Origin: Oreohelix idahoensis | Taxonomy: Eukaryota; Mollusca; Gastropoda; Stylommatophora; Oreohelicidae | DNA length: 64,000 nucleotides | Assembly: GCA_024509875.1 (NCBI GenBank) | Contig: JAMPIV010019863.1 | Coordinates: 558,001 to 622,000, forward strand | Direction: 5' to 3' | Part shown: one piece after another, positions 11,241-22,614 of the stretch | Position numbering within the stretch: the first letter of the stretch is position 1 | Layout: each line of letters begins with the position of its first letter | The notes under the pieces: generated by a model | What the model was told of the DNA's origin: nothing | Database searches by the model: none | The model's input: the letters and a program-made list of their open reading frames with translations, nothing else | Program-made: the position numbers and the translations under genes

Positions 11241-12535
11241 GTAAAAATAAAACATTCAACAACAACATGAACAAGCTAAAAACATTCAACAACAACACAG
11301 ACAAGCCAAAAACATTCAATAACAACAACATGAACAAGTCAAAAACATTCAACAACAACATGAACAAGCCAAAAACATTCAACATCACAAACAAGCCAAA
11401 AATACCCAACAACTATAAAATGAACAAGCCAAAAACATTCTACAACAACACAAACAAGCCAAAAACATTCAACAACAACATGAACAAGTGAAAAACATTC
11501 AACAACAACATGAACAAATCAAAACCATTCAACAACAACATAAACAAGCCAAAAACATTCAACAACAACAACATGAACAAGTCAAAAAAATTCAACAACA
11601 ACATGAACATGTCAAAAACATTCAGCAACAACATGAACAAGTCAAAAACATTCAAAACAACACAAACAAGCCAAAAACATTCAACAACAACATGAACAAG
11701 CCAAAAACAATCAACAACAACAAGACAAACAAGCCAAAAACATTTAACAACAACATGAACAAGCCAAAAACATTCAACAACAACATGAACAAGCCAAAAA
11801 CATTCAACAACAACATGAACAAGCCAAAAACATTCAACAACAAGATGAACACACCAAAAACAATCAACAACAACATGAACAAGCAAAAAACATTCAACAA
11901 TAACATGACCAAGCCAAAAACATTCAACAACAACATGAACAAGCCAAAAACATTCAACAACAACAACACAAACAAGCCAAAGACATTCAACAACAACATG
12001 AACAAGCCAAAAACTTTCAACAACAAGATGAACAAGCAAAAAACAATCAACAACATGAACAAGCAAAAAACATTCAACAACAACATGACCAAGCCAAAAA
12101 CATTCAACAACAAGATGAACAAGCAAAAAACAATCAACAACAACATGACCAAGCCAAAAACATTCAACAACAACACGAACAAGCCAAAAACATTCAACAA
12201 CAACATGAACAAGCCAAAAACATTCAACAACAAGATGAACAAGCAAAAAACAATCAACAACAACATGAACAAGCCAAAAACATTCAACAACAAGAAGAAC
12301 AAGCAAAAAACAATCAACAACAACATGACCAAGCCAAAAACATTCAACAACAACATGAACAAGCCAAAACATTCAACAACAACATGAACAAGCCAAAAAA
12401 CATTCCCCAACAACATGAACAAGCCAAAAACATTCAACAACAACAACACAAACAAGCCAAAGACATTCAACAACAACATGAACAAGCCAAAAACATTCAA
12501 CAACAACATGAACAAGTTAAAAACAACAAATGTGG
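11241..12535. repeat. 30-bp minisatellite, about 43 units
   Basis: The unit contains AACAAGCCAAAAACATTC followed by AACAACAACATG. Length variants differ mostly by CAA triplets, and a GATGAAC/ATGACC sub-variant alternates in the 12010-12320 part, suggesting local higher-order structure. Because the unit and most of its indels are multiples of three and lack stops, long ORFs appear on both strands (10-residue period, Asn/Lys-rich in one direction, hydrophobic in the other). I see no start context, splice signal or flanking coding sequence, so I call it non-coding. Confidence 0.95.
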
Positions 12536-12749
12536 ACATGACAGGACCATGAACGAAGGACGCAGGACAGGAAGGCTTAGCATGAATTTTGTAGAACGTT
12601 TATGCTCCTTGTTGAGTTGAAGGGTAATGATGGTTAACAAAAGTTTTGTTGTATTTGTGTGAAAATATCCACTGATTATATTCATACAGCCCATCACTGT
12701 AAGCTACACAAACACTATCACTTGTCACTGATCACATTCATACAGCCTA

Positions 12750-13115
12750 AAACTACAAGCTGATACAAGTTTACTACACAACATTTGTCAAACAATTCAG
12801 CTGATACTAGTTTACTGCATAACTTCAGTCAAACAAGTCAGTGTATAGTCTACAAGTTTACTAAACAACTTTACTAAAGTAAACCAGGCTATACACGTTT
12901 ACTAAGGAACTGCAAGTAAAATAATTCAGATTTTACAAATTCACTACAAAGCCTTTAGAGAAACAATTCAGCTGTACAAGTTCAGTGCACAACTGTTATT
13001 TTTACAATCTGCTCATACAGTTTTACTACTCAACTTTTAATTCAACAATCCAGCTGATGAAAGCTGACTACATAACCTTTATTTTTAAAATGCAGCTGAT
13101 ACAATTTTACAGCAC
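12750..13115. repeat. Degenerate about 45-50-bp tandem repeat
   Basis: Variants of CAGCTGATACAAGTTTACT and ACACAACTTTTATTCAA alternate across the stretch. Units are strongly diverged and of uneven length, so copy number cannot be set by eye. Confidence 0.55.
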
Positions 13116-13504
13116 ACATTTCACCGATACACATGGATAAAGACATTATGTTACACTAACATCTCAAAATTCACTGTTTCATCCAGCATACGTACGTATC
13201 AATTGGTTTTTACAGGGTGAATGACAAGCCATTTATTATTGTGGAATTATTGTTTCTTCCCTCCCATCCAACCAATTTATATGAAACAAACATCCAGATA
13301 AAGACAATCAACTACCACTTTATTACATACAATGCTTTGTTACTTTAACATTACAAATGAATGTGACATCCAGTTTATTGGTCACATGACTTTATAAGGG
13401 GCAGCAATTTGTGCTATCTCTGGAAATGTCAGTTTATTGGTTATTTTAGATTTTATTTGGTTTCTGGGAATTAAGAAAAAAAAAATTAAAACTTATTTGT
13501 CGAA

Positions 13505-14021
13505 TAGCGGTTGTTGCTGCGACAGGTGATCAAAGTTGAAAATACATTCAAGGGGGAAGAGTGGAGTAAGCCAGGTGAGAACATGATGACCTACCAACTG
13601 GTCATGATCAGCCTTGGCAGAGAATGCAGAGCTCGCAGCACTGGGAAAGCAGAGCTGGAATTTGATCAACTGATATATGATAATGCCGGGGATCATGATG
13701 CCATTGTGTACACTAGTGGGTCTGTAGTCTGTGGTGAGAAATCAGGATGGGGCTTCTCAGCTAGAGTTAAGGGCAGGATCATCACTGAACATAGCGGGGC
13801 CTACATGACAACAACCTCCAGCATGAGAATGGAGGTAGAGGCAGCTACTGCAGCTTCAAGGTGGTTGTCTGGACCTTCATTAACAAGGGCAGTTATCATG
13901 TCAGACTTTGTCCATGCTTCAGAAGATCTAAAATGGATGGCTATGGCATGAATGGAAAACCTTCATAGAAGCCTCAAATCTTCAACAACTGGTGTGGATC
14001 TACTGTCCTGGTCATGCAGGG
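13505..14021 (+). pseudogene. LINE family A copy 1, RNase H part left of the LTR-element insertion
   Basis: Carries an RNase H domain of an I/Jockey-superfamily non-LTR retrotransposon: IVYTSGSVVCGEKSGWGFSA, then TSSMRMEVEAATAA (catalytic Glu). The first catalytic Asp is replaced by Ser (YTSGS; the related copy at about 34390 has YTDGS). A one-base shift near 13945 moves the rest to another frame. The last RNase H block stops abruptly at 14021 (coding for a PGHAG motif) where the LTR retrotransposon begins, and its continuation lies at 22615. The left boundary is approximate, based on where similarity to the copy at about 34200 begins. Confidence 0.85.
14017..14021. repeat. Target-site duplication CAGGG (left copy)
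   Basis: CAGGG immediately precedes the left LTR and is repeated at 22610-22614 immediately after the right LTR. Five-base duplications are normal for Ty3/gypsy integrases. Confidence 0.9.
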
Positions 14022-16433
14022 TGTGGTGAAGTGGGATGTTATAAATATTTATAGGGGACTTAGTGTACTGACTGAGATCAGCTGTGAAGGTATATATATC
14101 TAATAAGAGTAGTGTATTATATATAACCTTACTTGCTGCCACATATGTATACCTCAGTCAGAATTATTCTGGAATAGTGTGATGACTACGTTATATGTCT
14201 AGGGTATGTGTATGATGAAGTGTAAGTCAAAACAACAACAGACAGATAAACAATTTAATTTATTCCACTACACTTGACAACACTGTGACACTCACATACA
14301 TAAAACACTCTACAAGGATATCTTAAAGGAGTCACTGATAACTTTTCAAATAACAATATGTATTCATTGCTGTCATGAATGTATATGTGTCCTGATTCAA
14401 ATACAAAGGGAACCAGGAATCACAATCAATTTTAATTACAAGTTATATGTACAGAATTTATCAATATGAATATTTTAGTGACATATATTATTAAAAGTAT
14501 CCTATGTGTGTCAGTTGTGTAGTAGTAATATGAGGTAATACTGGTTTTGTTTTGTTCAAGCTCTGTTGGTATTTGTCATCATGACTTCAATAGTTTGTCT
14601 TTATTGGAACTAGTATTGGAGATGTTCTCAGTTCCTGATATTAAAACAATTTAATTCCCCTCTTAATGTTATTTTTACAATGTCATTTTAAGATGGGGGT
14701 ACATAATGTTGAGCTCAGCTGGCCACATCAGCTTATCTTGCGTGATGGCGGCAGGAAGAGACTCCTCTGCTCGATTTCTCCCCTGGGCTCTGGAGACACC
14801 TCACTGATAGCTAAATGGACCAAGGAGTATGCTGTCCGACTCTGGATTCAGCAAAGCTCTGACCAGGTGCTGCTCAATAACGTCAAGACCACGGTCCCTG
14901 AAAACAAGAAGGATGTACCTTCTACTTCATAACTAATTGATACTCTAGTTCTACACTGAGCACAATACATCACAAACATTGAGTTCAGAGCGTTAGGCCA
15001 ACTGTCAGCTTCATCTGAAATACTTTATACCAGTATTTCCCTCCCTAATGGTTACTACGCCTCTGCAATTCCAGCATTATTTCTTTCTAGTCAATCATCT
15101 AGGTGTCAGTGTACTGTTTGGCCATTCCATGCCGTTTTACTTTCCTCCGACACCTTCTGTTCAGGCTGGAGCATTATAGGCTTTACATCATGTTTGCTAC
15201 TGAACTACACATATATACAGGCATAAATTAACAATTCACATTCAATTTTCATTAAAAGATACTGAATGTTTCAAGCTTACCACAATTCATGGAAATAAAC
15301 ACAGATACGTTGACTAGCAATGAATTCTGGCACAAATACTGGCACAAATTCCCATCTGCTTATGTTCCAGGCTTTTATTTAGCAAAAATATGAGCTGGCT
15401 TCAACGCACTGTTGCTTTATCAAGCTTATTTGAACTAGTGGTCTCGAACTAACGCTCCTAAGTGATTATATCAGCGAGTCTGGCCAATGGAGCCACGTTT
15501 CGACAAGTGTTTGAAAAAATTTTACCTTCCTACGTCTCCCCTAACAACCAAGGATAGTATTTATAGTCCGACTAATCGTGTTTAGCCTTACATATCATTC
15601 CAGCCAATCAGTTCAAATGTAACTTGTGGCCCATTTCCCGTACAATGGTGGTTTAAAAAATCTACCACTGAGCGATTCTGATTTTGGGTGTTGTCTGACA
15701 GCACCATCATTTTATTTTGGCTATAACTTGTTAATTCCTAGACTATTTGCGTAACGTTTTACATATTCTTTGTCAGCAAGCCCTAAGGAACCCAAATATA
15801 CAAATTTAAACGAGCTAAGTGGCTGCGTTCAAAATATGCAATTTCTTCTACCTCCTGTTTCGAAGATGTGCTGTCTGGGTACTGTAATGTTTTCAAACGT
15901 AAACCCATCTATTGTCATCTTTCCTAATAAGAGTTTTCCAGGTTTTTTAAAACCTAACTCTGGGAAGGTTAGTGTTTTTATCACTGTCCGTCTGAAAAAA
16001 AGTTAGTGCATGTGGCCTTACACGCGTGATAGTAGTAATTGTGTATCGCGCGACGCGTGTTGCATGCGTTCCAGATTTTCAGCCCTCCCTCTCTCTTTCT
16101 ATTTGAGTCCATCTGTTCGTTCGTTTTGGGTAACGTAGTATAATTAATGTTAGGATTAATTTAGGTCATTACGCATTGTGCCTCTCAATGTTTTTCTCAG
16201 AAATGCAATACCCGTTTTAATGTGTTGTGGAAACGCTTGTATTTATGCAGTGGCTTATATTTAACGTGGAAACGTTACAATTTGCAGACGAAGCATAAAA
16301 CAAAGGGGATTTCGAGTACATTCCTTGTGACAGCACTGTTATTTTACCATTGCTCTTTTCTTTATTAAATTTATTTGTTAGGCTTTATATTTACCTGATA
16401 ATTTATATATGTGGATTAGAATATTTCACGACA
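14022..16433 (-). repeat. 3' LTR (in element orientation) of the minus-strand LTR retrotransposon
   Basis: Direct repeat of 20197-22609, 2412 bp, beginning TGTGGTGAAG and ending TTCACGACA on the plus strand. It is long for a Ty3/gypsy LTR. It contains an 88-codon ORF antisense to the element (14666-14932) and a GC-rich alternating tract near 16045. Confidence 0.95.
14666..14932 (+). CDS. 88-residue ORF inside the LTR, antisense to the retrotransposon, unknown product
   Basis: I do not recognise the protein. Its composition is protein-like rather than random (for example SPLGSGDTSLIAKWTKEYAV and VRLWIQQSSDQVL), it begins with two in-frame Met codons and ends in a stop at 14930-14932. The second LTR has the same ORF (20841-21107), differing by one silent and two conservative changes (Ile/Leu, Val/Ile) and no stop or shift. 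It could be a captured exon fragment, a small accessory ORF or chance. With only three differences, selection cannot be judged. Confidence 0.3.
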   Translation: MLFLQCHFKMGVHNVELSWPHQLILRDGGRKRLLCSISPLGSGDTSLIAKWTKEYAVRLWIQQSSDQVLLNNVKTTVPENKKDVPSTS

Positions 16434-16444
16434 CCTCCCCTCTT
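16434..16444 (-). promoter_or_regulatory. Polypurine tract (plus-strand primer) of the LTR retrotransposon
   Basis: On the minus strand the sequence AAGAGGGGAGG lies directly before the TGTCGTG start of the 3' LTR, the required position for the RNase H-resistant primer of plus-strand DNA synthesis. Confidence 0.85.
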
Positions 16445-16842
16445 AAAACAGACATTATATGTCAGTCCTTTATTCTATATACACATAGATAAATGTAAGT
16501 CAACTTGACTTTACTCTGCTGTGGTGCTATCATGGTTTTATGTAGTTGGGTCCATTCAGAGTAGGCACTACTCATGAAATCTGCCTCAGACTTCTACAAC
16601 CAATAATATATTTCGGTTATGTTACTGAACAGCCGCAAGTGTGAATGCTTGTCTTAATGCTGCTTCGCAACCCGTATTCACCATTTCTCTTCTCTGAGTC
16701 TGCGCAATGACATGTCCAGAGAACATTATATTTCCCTCAAAATGTACGTTATGAGGAGATAACATATACCTGGTGATAGCAGAGTTTTCGTAGTGGATCC
16801 CATAATCTTCTTATTATCCTGTATGAAACATTCGGAATATCC

Positions 16843-17960
16843 TCAATCAAAGAGGCAACTCAGGGATTCATTACGTTCCTCCGAAATGTTTACATCCAAC
16901 AATTTTCTCATCATTCTAGAGAAGACACTAGGCGCATTCTTCAATCCAAATGGCAATCTATTAAACTCATAGTGTCCTTCTGAGGTACTAAAAGCTAGGT
17001 ATGGTCTAACCTCAGGCTTTACTGGAATCTGATAGTATCCTTTACTCAGATCCACTTTTGAGAAATATTTAGCTTTATTTAGTCTGGCAAACAGCTGATT
17101 TGTATCCGGCAATGGATCCACCTGTCCTTCTGTAATAGCATTCAGTCTCCTGTAATCTATACAGAGTCTATGTTCTCCAGAGGGCTTCCTTAAGAGTACA
17201 ACACCGGAACTATACGAAGATTCACTGTGCGAAATAATTCCTTCCTTCAATAGATAGTCTATCTCTTCCTTCAAAGCTTTCTCCTTAGCAAACGGAATCG
17301 AATATGGTTTCATACAGACAGGTGTGGGGTCTATCAGTTTCATATCATATTCCAATAGGTTTGTATGCCCTGGTCGGTCTGTTAACACCTCTGCATGATT
17401 ATTTAGAACCTGTTGCACTCTCTCTTTCTGAGTTTTCGTTAAATGTGTACTGATTTTCACCTGTGCTGCTGTCTCACAGGGGTGTAATGGATATTCAAAT
17501 GATGAAAGTGGTTCCTTTTTCATCTCCATGGCGATGGACAAGGTCAACAAGTGTGTCTCTTCCTGATGTTCTCTTTCCAAATATTTCTTCAGGAGATTCA
17601 CATGATAGATTTTTTCTTTCCCCTTCTTATCTATCTTATAATTTGTTCTAGACACCTTCTCTAGAACTGTATATGGACCCTGCCATCCAATTTGTAACTT
17701 ATTCTGACTCCCGGGCAAAAGAAGCAGTACTTTCTCTCCCACAGCCAAATTTCTGTCTTTCGCCTTCCTGTTATAATAGGCAGCATGTTTCTTCCTGGCT
17801 TGTTTCAAATTTTCATTGGCAAGTTTCCAGCCAGTTTTTAAACGAGTGGTCAGCTCATTCACATATTGGTATGAAGATGTAATGTTTTCCTCTGCCTTTT
17901 CATCAGTCCACGTTCTTAACAAAGCTACATATGGACCTTTAATTGTGTGGACCTATTTGT
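16843..17960 (-). pseudogene. pol: Integrase C-terminus and partial RT of the minus-strand LTR element
   Basis: Residues are numbered from the Met at 17922; homology begins slightly upstream (GPYVALLRTW, integrase core end). Residues 1-60 are the integrase C-terminal helical region, and WQGPYTV (80-86) is the GPY/F motif. RT follows: HRLCIDYRRLN (251-261), FSKVDLSKGYYQIP (287-300) with the first catalytic Asp, and LPFGLKNAPSVFSRMMRKL (323-341). The frame then loses homology and stops at 16843, so the YxDD box, the thumb and RNase H are deleted. Integrase C-terminus directly before RT proves the same unusual domain order as the element at 531-5415. Element 1 is not its parent: the sequences are clearly different lineages. 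Confidence 0.9.
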
Positions 17961-18028
17961 CCATGCACCGGTATGGTCTCTTCCACTCGAAGCTTTATAG
18001 TGATGATTTTTCCTCCCAGAATTATCAT

Positions 18029-19992
18029 TCACAAAACGACCGCTACCAATTTTTTCTTGGGGCTTTCTCCCCACTTAAAATTCTTGATGAGAGATTTCCT
18101 CTCTACATCCTCTTCCTCCAGTTTGTTTAAGTCCGATTGAGGGATTTTCGGCTTATCCTGGGGTAAGACATCTTTTTGCACTCTCCGCATAGTGGCCATT
18201 GTAAAACAGTTAAGTGAAGCTTGTCCGTGAAAAGGGGCTTCCCATTCCATTTGGTCCACTTTATCAAATCTATTTTTCTTTTTATTATCAGGCCTAATTT
18301 TGCCCCGTGGCGTGTCCAGGTCCTGATCCATGTTCCCACTTGTGGGTGTTCCCTCATGTGCTATGCTACACCTTTCTACAAAATTCTCAATGTCCCATCT
18401 TGCTTTGGGCCAATAATAATTGTGAGCCACCTTTTGAATGATGGTACCTATCTTCTCATGGTCCCCATCTGGTTTCACATGTAGGCTCCTTATTAAGTCT
18501 GCCCTATATCTTTTAGGAAGTACCAGCTGTCCCTGACCTTTGGATCTAGCTCCAGTCTTCCTATACATCAACTTGTTTTTCATGTAAAAATCTCCCTTGC
18601 CTGGAGTTGTATGACAAGTTGACAATTTTCTGAAACAAGGCTTGAGTGTTTTATCCCCAGCCTGTGCCTTCCTCATCTCTTCTGGAGTGGTATCTAACAT
18701 AATATCCTCCTCCTGTCTTGAGGTCGACCTGACCTGAAGGGTTGCCATATACACAGGTTTCCTTCTGCAACGGTCAGTGTCATGATTGTCCATCTGACAA
18801 TTCTTACACCACCTTTTTCCTTGGTTGAAAGATTTTCTTTCATCATATTTCCTTTCATCGAATTGTGGGAATTTATTTTTATTTTCATACCGTGGCCTAT
18901 CAAATTGGTGCTTACCTTTGTTTTGATCCCTAGGATCAAATTTATTAAAGTTCTGTGGTGCCCTAAAGTTATCCACTTGTTTCTTTTTATTACCTGTTAC
19001 CTCTGCTTGAGCTGCTTGATACCTTTCAGCAACATTTAGCAACTCACCCAGCCTCTCTGCACCTTGTTCCATGAGAAACTTTCTCAGGTCTGGAGCCATG
19101 GACTCTCTTAATTGCTCTATAAGGACCATTTCCTTAAGATCTTGGGTTTTCCCCAGAGAAGTCCATTTCTCCAAGTATGTCTCTATTCGTGCAGAGAACT
19201 GGTGATAGGTTTCACCTGACAGTAGTTTAGCATTCCTAAATTTTTTCCTATAAAATTCTGCATTCTTTTCATATCTTAACAAAAGAGCCTGCTTTAGCAT
19301 GTCATAATTTTCCTGATCACCTCTGCTCATTTTTGCAAAAACTTCATAAGCTGCCCCACGAAGTCCCTGAGATAACTTTAAGCTCCACCTTTCTCTCTCT
19401 AACCCATACGTGGTAGCTAATAGTTCATACCTATTTAGGTAGCTCTCTATATCATCGTCTTTCTCAACAAAATGATCTAAATGAAAATTCATAGCTGAGG
19501 TTGAGGCTCCTTGGCTAGCAGTGGCATCAGAGGCAAAGGGACTGGCACCATTTTCAGGAGCATGGCCTTGAAACTCAAACTCCCTTAGTCGTAACTCATG
19601 TTCCCTTTGTAATCTTTTATCTTCTGCTTCCCTTTCTGCAGTCAATCTTCTTTCTTCTGCTTCCCTTTCTGCAGCTAATTTCTTCTCTTCCCTTTCTGCA
19701 GTCAATCTTCTTTCTCTGCTTCCCTTTCTGCAGCCAATCTTCTTTCTTCTGCTTCCAATTTCTTAGCCTCAGCCTCAATCTGCAACCTCTTAGTCTCAGC
19801 CTCAGCCTCAAATTGTAACTTCTTAATTTCCCTTTCAGCCTCTAACTTTCTTTCGGCTTCAAACCTTCTTTCTTCGCGTTCAATAAATTTGTCACATTCC
19901 GTAGTGACATAGGCAACCATAACTTGCCCATCTAATCCTAACTCTTTTGCAGTCTGAACAGCAGCAGATCGAAATTTGGCCAGGTCCGCCAT
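18029..19992 (-). pseudogene. gag: Gag and integrase zinc-finger polyprotein of the minus-strand LTR element (one frameshift, protease and integrase core deleted)
   Basis: Translation starts at 19992 (MADLAKFRSAAVQTAKEL). A Glu/Lys/Arg coiled coil follows and breaks at about 19715 where one base is missing from the GA-rich repeat; it continues in the frame 19705-18029. In that frame residues 70-240 are a SCAN-like Gag (FHLDHFVEKDDDIESYLNRY, GETYHQFSARIETYLEKW) and 300-313 a CCHC knuckle (CKNCQMDNHDTDRC). No DSG protease follows: soon after the knuckle comes an integrase zinc finger (H409, H416, C446) whose last Cys is lost at a deletion junction. The remaining about 110 residues to the stop are charged and unassigned. 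Deletions joined in frame keep this 558-residue frame open, as expected for an element that is passively mobilised. Confidence 0.88.
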
Positions 19993-20173
19993 TGTCTATC
20001 AGGTAAATTTATACAATGTCTAACCAACAATTCAATCTCTAACTATATATCTAATGGACAACACAGGCACCGTGAGCTCAACCTTATTTAATTCCACCCA
20101 AGGATACCTTTTAATTCTTATATTCCCTGAAGTGAATTACCCCCAATATTTTTAATAGGTAAAGATTCAAAAT

Positions 20174-20191
20174 CCCAAGAGCGAGACCCCA
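20174..20191 (-). promoter_or_regulatory. Candidate tRNA primer-binding site
   Basis: On the minus strand, TGGGGTCTCGCTCTTGGG starts five bases inside the 5' LTR edge (20197), the usual place for a primer-binding site, and begins with the TGG complementary to a tRNA CCA end. I cannot name the tRNA without a search. Confidence 0.45.
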
Positions 20192-20196
20192 ATATA

Positions 20197-22609
20197 TGTG
20201 GTGAAGTGGGATGTTATAAATATTTATAGGGGACTTAGTGTACTGACTGAGATCAGCTGTGAAGGTATATATATCTAATAAGAGTAGTGTATTATATATA
20301 ACCTTACTTGCTGCCACATATGTATACCTCAGTCAGAATTATTCTGGAATAGTGTGATGACTACGTTATATGTCTAGGGTATGTGTATGATGAAGTGTAA
20401 GTCAAAACAACAACAGACAGATAAACAATTTAATTTATTCCACTACACTTGACAACACTGTGACACTCACATACATAAAACACTCTACAAGGATATCTTA
20501 AAGGAGTCACTGATAACTTTTCAAATAACAATATGTATTCATTGCTGTCATGAATGTATATGTGTCCTGATTCAAATACAAAGGGAACCAGGAATCACAA
20601 TCAATTTTAATTACAAGTTATATGTACAGAATTTATCAATATGAATATTGTAGTGACATATATTATTAAAAGTATCCTATGTGTGTCAGTTGTGTAGTAG
20701 TAATATGAGGTAATACTGGTTTTGTTTTGTTCAAGCTCTGTTGGTATTTGTCATCATGACTTCAATAGTTTGTCTTTATTGGAACTAGTATTGGAGATGT
20801 TCTCAGTTCCTGATATTAAAACAATTTAATTCCCCTCTTAATGTTATTTTTACAATGTCATTTTAAGATGGGGGTACATAATGTTGAGCTCAGCTGGCCA
20901 CATCAGCTTATCTTGCGTGATGGCGGCAGGAAAAGACTCCTCTGCTCGATTTCTCCCCTGGGCTCTGGAGACACCTCACTGTTAGCTAAATGGACCAAGG
21001 AGTATGCTGTCCGACTCTGGATTCAGCAAAGCTCTGACCAGGTGCTGCTCAATAACATCAAGACCACGGTCCCTGAAAACAAGAAGGATGTACCTTCTAC
21101 TTCATAACTAATTGATACTCTAGTTCTACACTGAGCACAATACATCACAAACATTGAGTTCAGAGCGTTAGGCCAACTGTCAGCTTCATCTGAAATACTT
21201 TATACCAGTATTTCCCTCCTTAATGGTTACTACGCCTCTGCAATTCCAGCATTATTTCTTTCTAGTCAATCATCTAGGTGTCAGTGTACTGTTTGGCCAT
21301 TCCATGCAGTTTTACTTTCCTCCGACACCTTCTGTTCAGGCTGGAGCATTATAGGCTTTACATCATGTTTGCTACTGAACTACACATATATACAGGCATA
21401 AATTAACAATTCACATTCAATTTTCATTAAAAGATACTGAATGTTTCAAGCTTACCACAATTCATGGAAATAAACACAGATACGTTGACTAGCAATGAAT
21501 TCTGGCACAAATACTGGCACAAATTCCCATCTGCTTATGTTCCAGGCTTTTATTTAGCAAAAATATGAGCTGGCTTCAACGCACTGTTGCTTTATCAAGC
21601 TTATTTGAACTAGTGGTCTCGAACTAACGCTCCTAAGTGATTATATCAGCGAGTCTGGCCAATGGAGCCACGTTTCGACAAGTGTTTGAAAAAATTTTAC
21701 CTTCCTACGTCTCCCCTAACAACCAAGGATAGCATTTATAGTCCGACTAATCGTGTTTAGCCTTACATATCATTCCAGCCAATCAGTTCAAATGTAACTT
21801 GTGGCCCATTTCCCGTACAATGGTGGTTTAAAAAATCTACCACTGAGCGATTCTGATTTTGGGTGTTGTCTGACAGCACCATCATTTTATTTTGGCTATA
21901 ACTTGTTAATTCCTAGACTATTTGCGTAACGTTTTACATATTCTTTGTCAGCAAGCCCTAAGGAACCCAAATATACAAATTTAAAAGAGCTAAATGGCTG
22001 CGTTCAAAATATGCAATTTCTTCTACCTCCTGTTTCGAAGATGTGCTGTCTGGGTACTGTAATGTTTTCAAACGTAAACCCATCTATTGTCATCTTTCCT
22101 AATAAGAGTTTTTCCAGGTTTTTTAAAACCTAACTCTGGGAAGGTTAGTGTTTTTATCACTGTCCGTCTGAAAAAAAGTTAGTGCATGTGGCCTTACACG
22201 CGTGATAGTAGTAATTGTGTATCGCGCGACGCGTGTTGCATGCGTTCCAGATTTTCAGCCCTCCCTCTCTCTTTCTATTTGAGTCCATCTGTTCGTTCGT
22301 TTTGGTAACGTAGTATAATTAATGTTAGGATTAATTTAGGTCATTACGCATTGTGCCTCTCAATGTTTTTCTCAGAAATGCAATACCCGTTTTAATGTGT
22401 TGTGGAAACGCTTGTATTTATGCAGTGGCTTATATTTAACGTGGAAACGTTACAATTTGCAGACGAAGCATAAAACAAAGGGGGATTTCGAGTACATTCC
22501 TTGTGACAGCACTGTTATTTTACCATTGCTCTTTTCTTTATTAAATTTATTTGTTAGGCTTTATATTTACCTGATAATTTATATATGTGGATTAGAATAT
22601 TTCACGACA
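20197..22609 (-). repeat. 5' LTR (in element orientation) of the minus-strand LTR retrotransposon
   Basis: 2413-bp partner of 14022-16433. The element's promoter should lie here, reading leftward. Differences from the other LTR include single substitutions near 20650, 20933 and 20983 and one-base indels near 22110, 22304 and 22480. Confidence 0.95.
20841..21107 (+). CDS. Second copy of the 88-residue antisense LTR ORF
   Basis: Same frame and length as 14666-14932, with two conservative replacements. Product unknown. It lies antisense to the 5' LTR and therefore could be transcribed against the element if expressed. Confidence 0.3.
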   Translation: MLFLQCHFKMGVHNVELSWPHQLILRDGGRKRLLCSISPLGSGDTSLLAKWTKEYAVRLWIQQSSDQVLLNNIKTTVPENKKDVPSTS

Positions 22610-22614
22610 CAGGG
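22610..22614. repeat. Target-site duplication CAGGG (right copy)
   Basis: Matches 14017-14021 exactly and abuts the CA end of the right LTR. Confidence 0.9.

Larger units (their letters stand above)
14022..22609 (-). mobile_element. Near-intact LTR retrotransposon with 2.41-kb LTRs, internally deleted, integrase-before-RT order
   Basis: Two nearly identical LTRs (14022-16433 and 20197-22609, TG...CA on the plus strand) flank a 3.76-kb interior. CAGGG is duplicated on both sides, and a polypurine tract abuts the left LTR. The interior reads on the minus strand: coiled-coil Gag, CCHC knuckle, integrase zinc finger, integrase C-terminal region, then the N-terminal two-thirds of RT. Protease, the integrase catalytic core, the RT YxDD box and RNase H are absent. 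The element sits inside the RNase H region of a LINE. The LTRs differ by about a dozen substitutions and three single-base indels by eye, so the insertion is young. A young insertion of a defective genome implies trans-mobilisation by an autonomous relative. Confidence 0.95.

Noticed and set aside
11440..12539. Three ORFs of about 300 codons in the 30-bp array
   Set aside because: Same reason: frame-preserving tandem repeat, open on both strands, no gene context.
15770..16006. 78-codon LTR ORF (and its partner at 21945)
   Set aside because: The second LTR copy has a frameshift that truncates it, so there is no sign of conservation.
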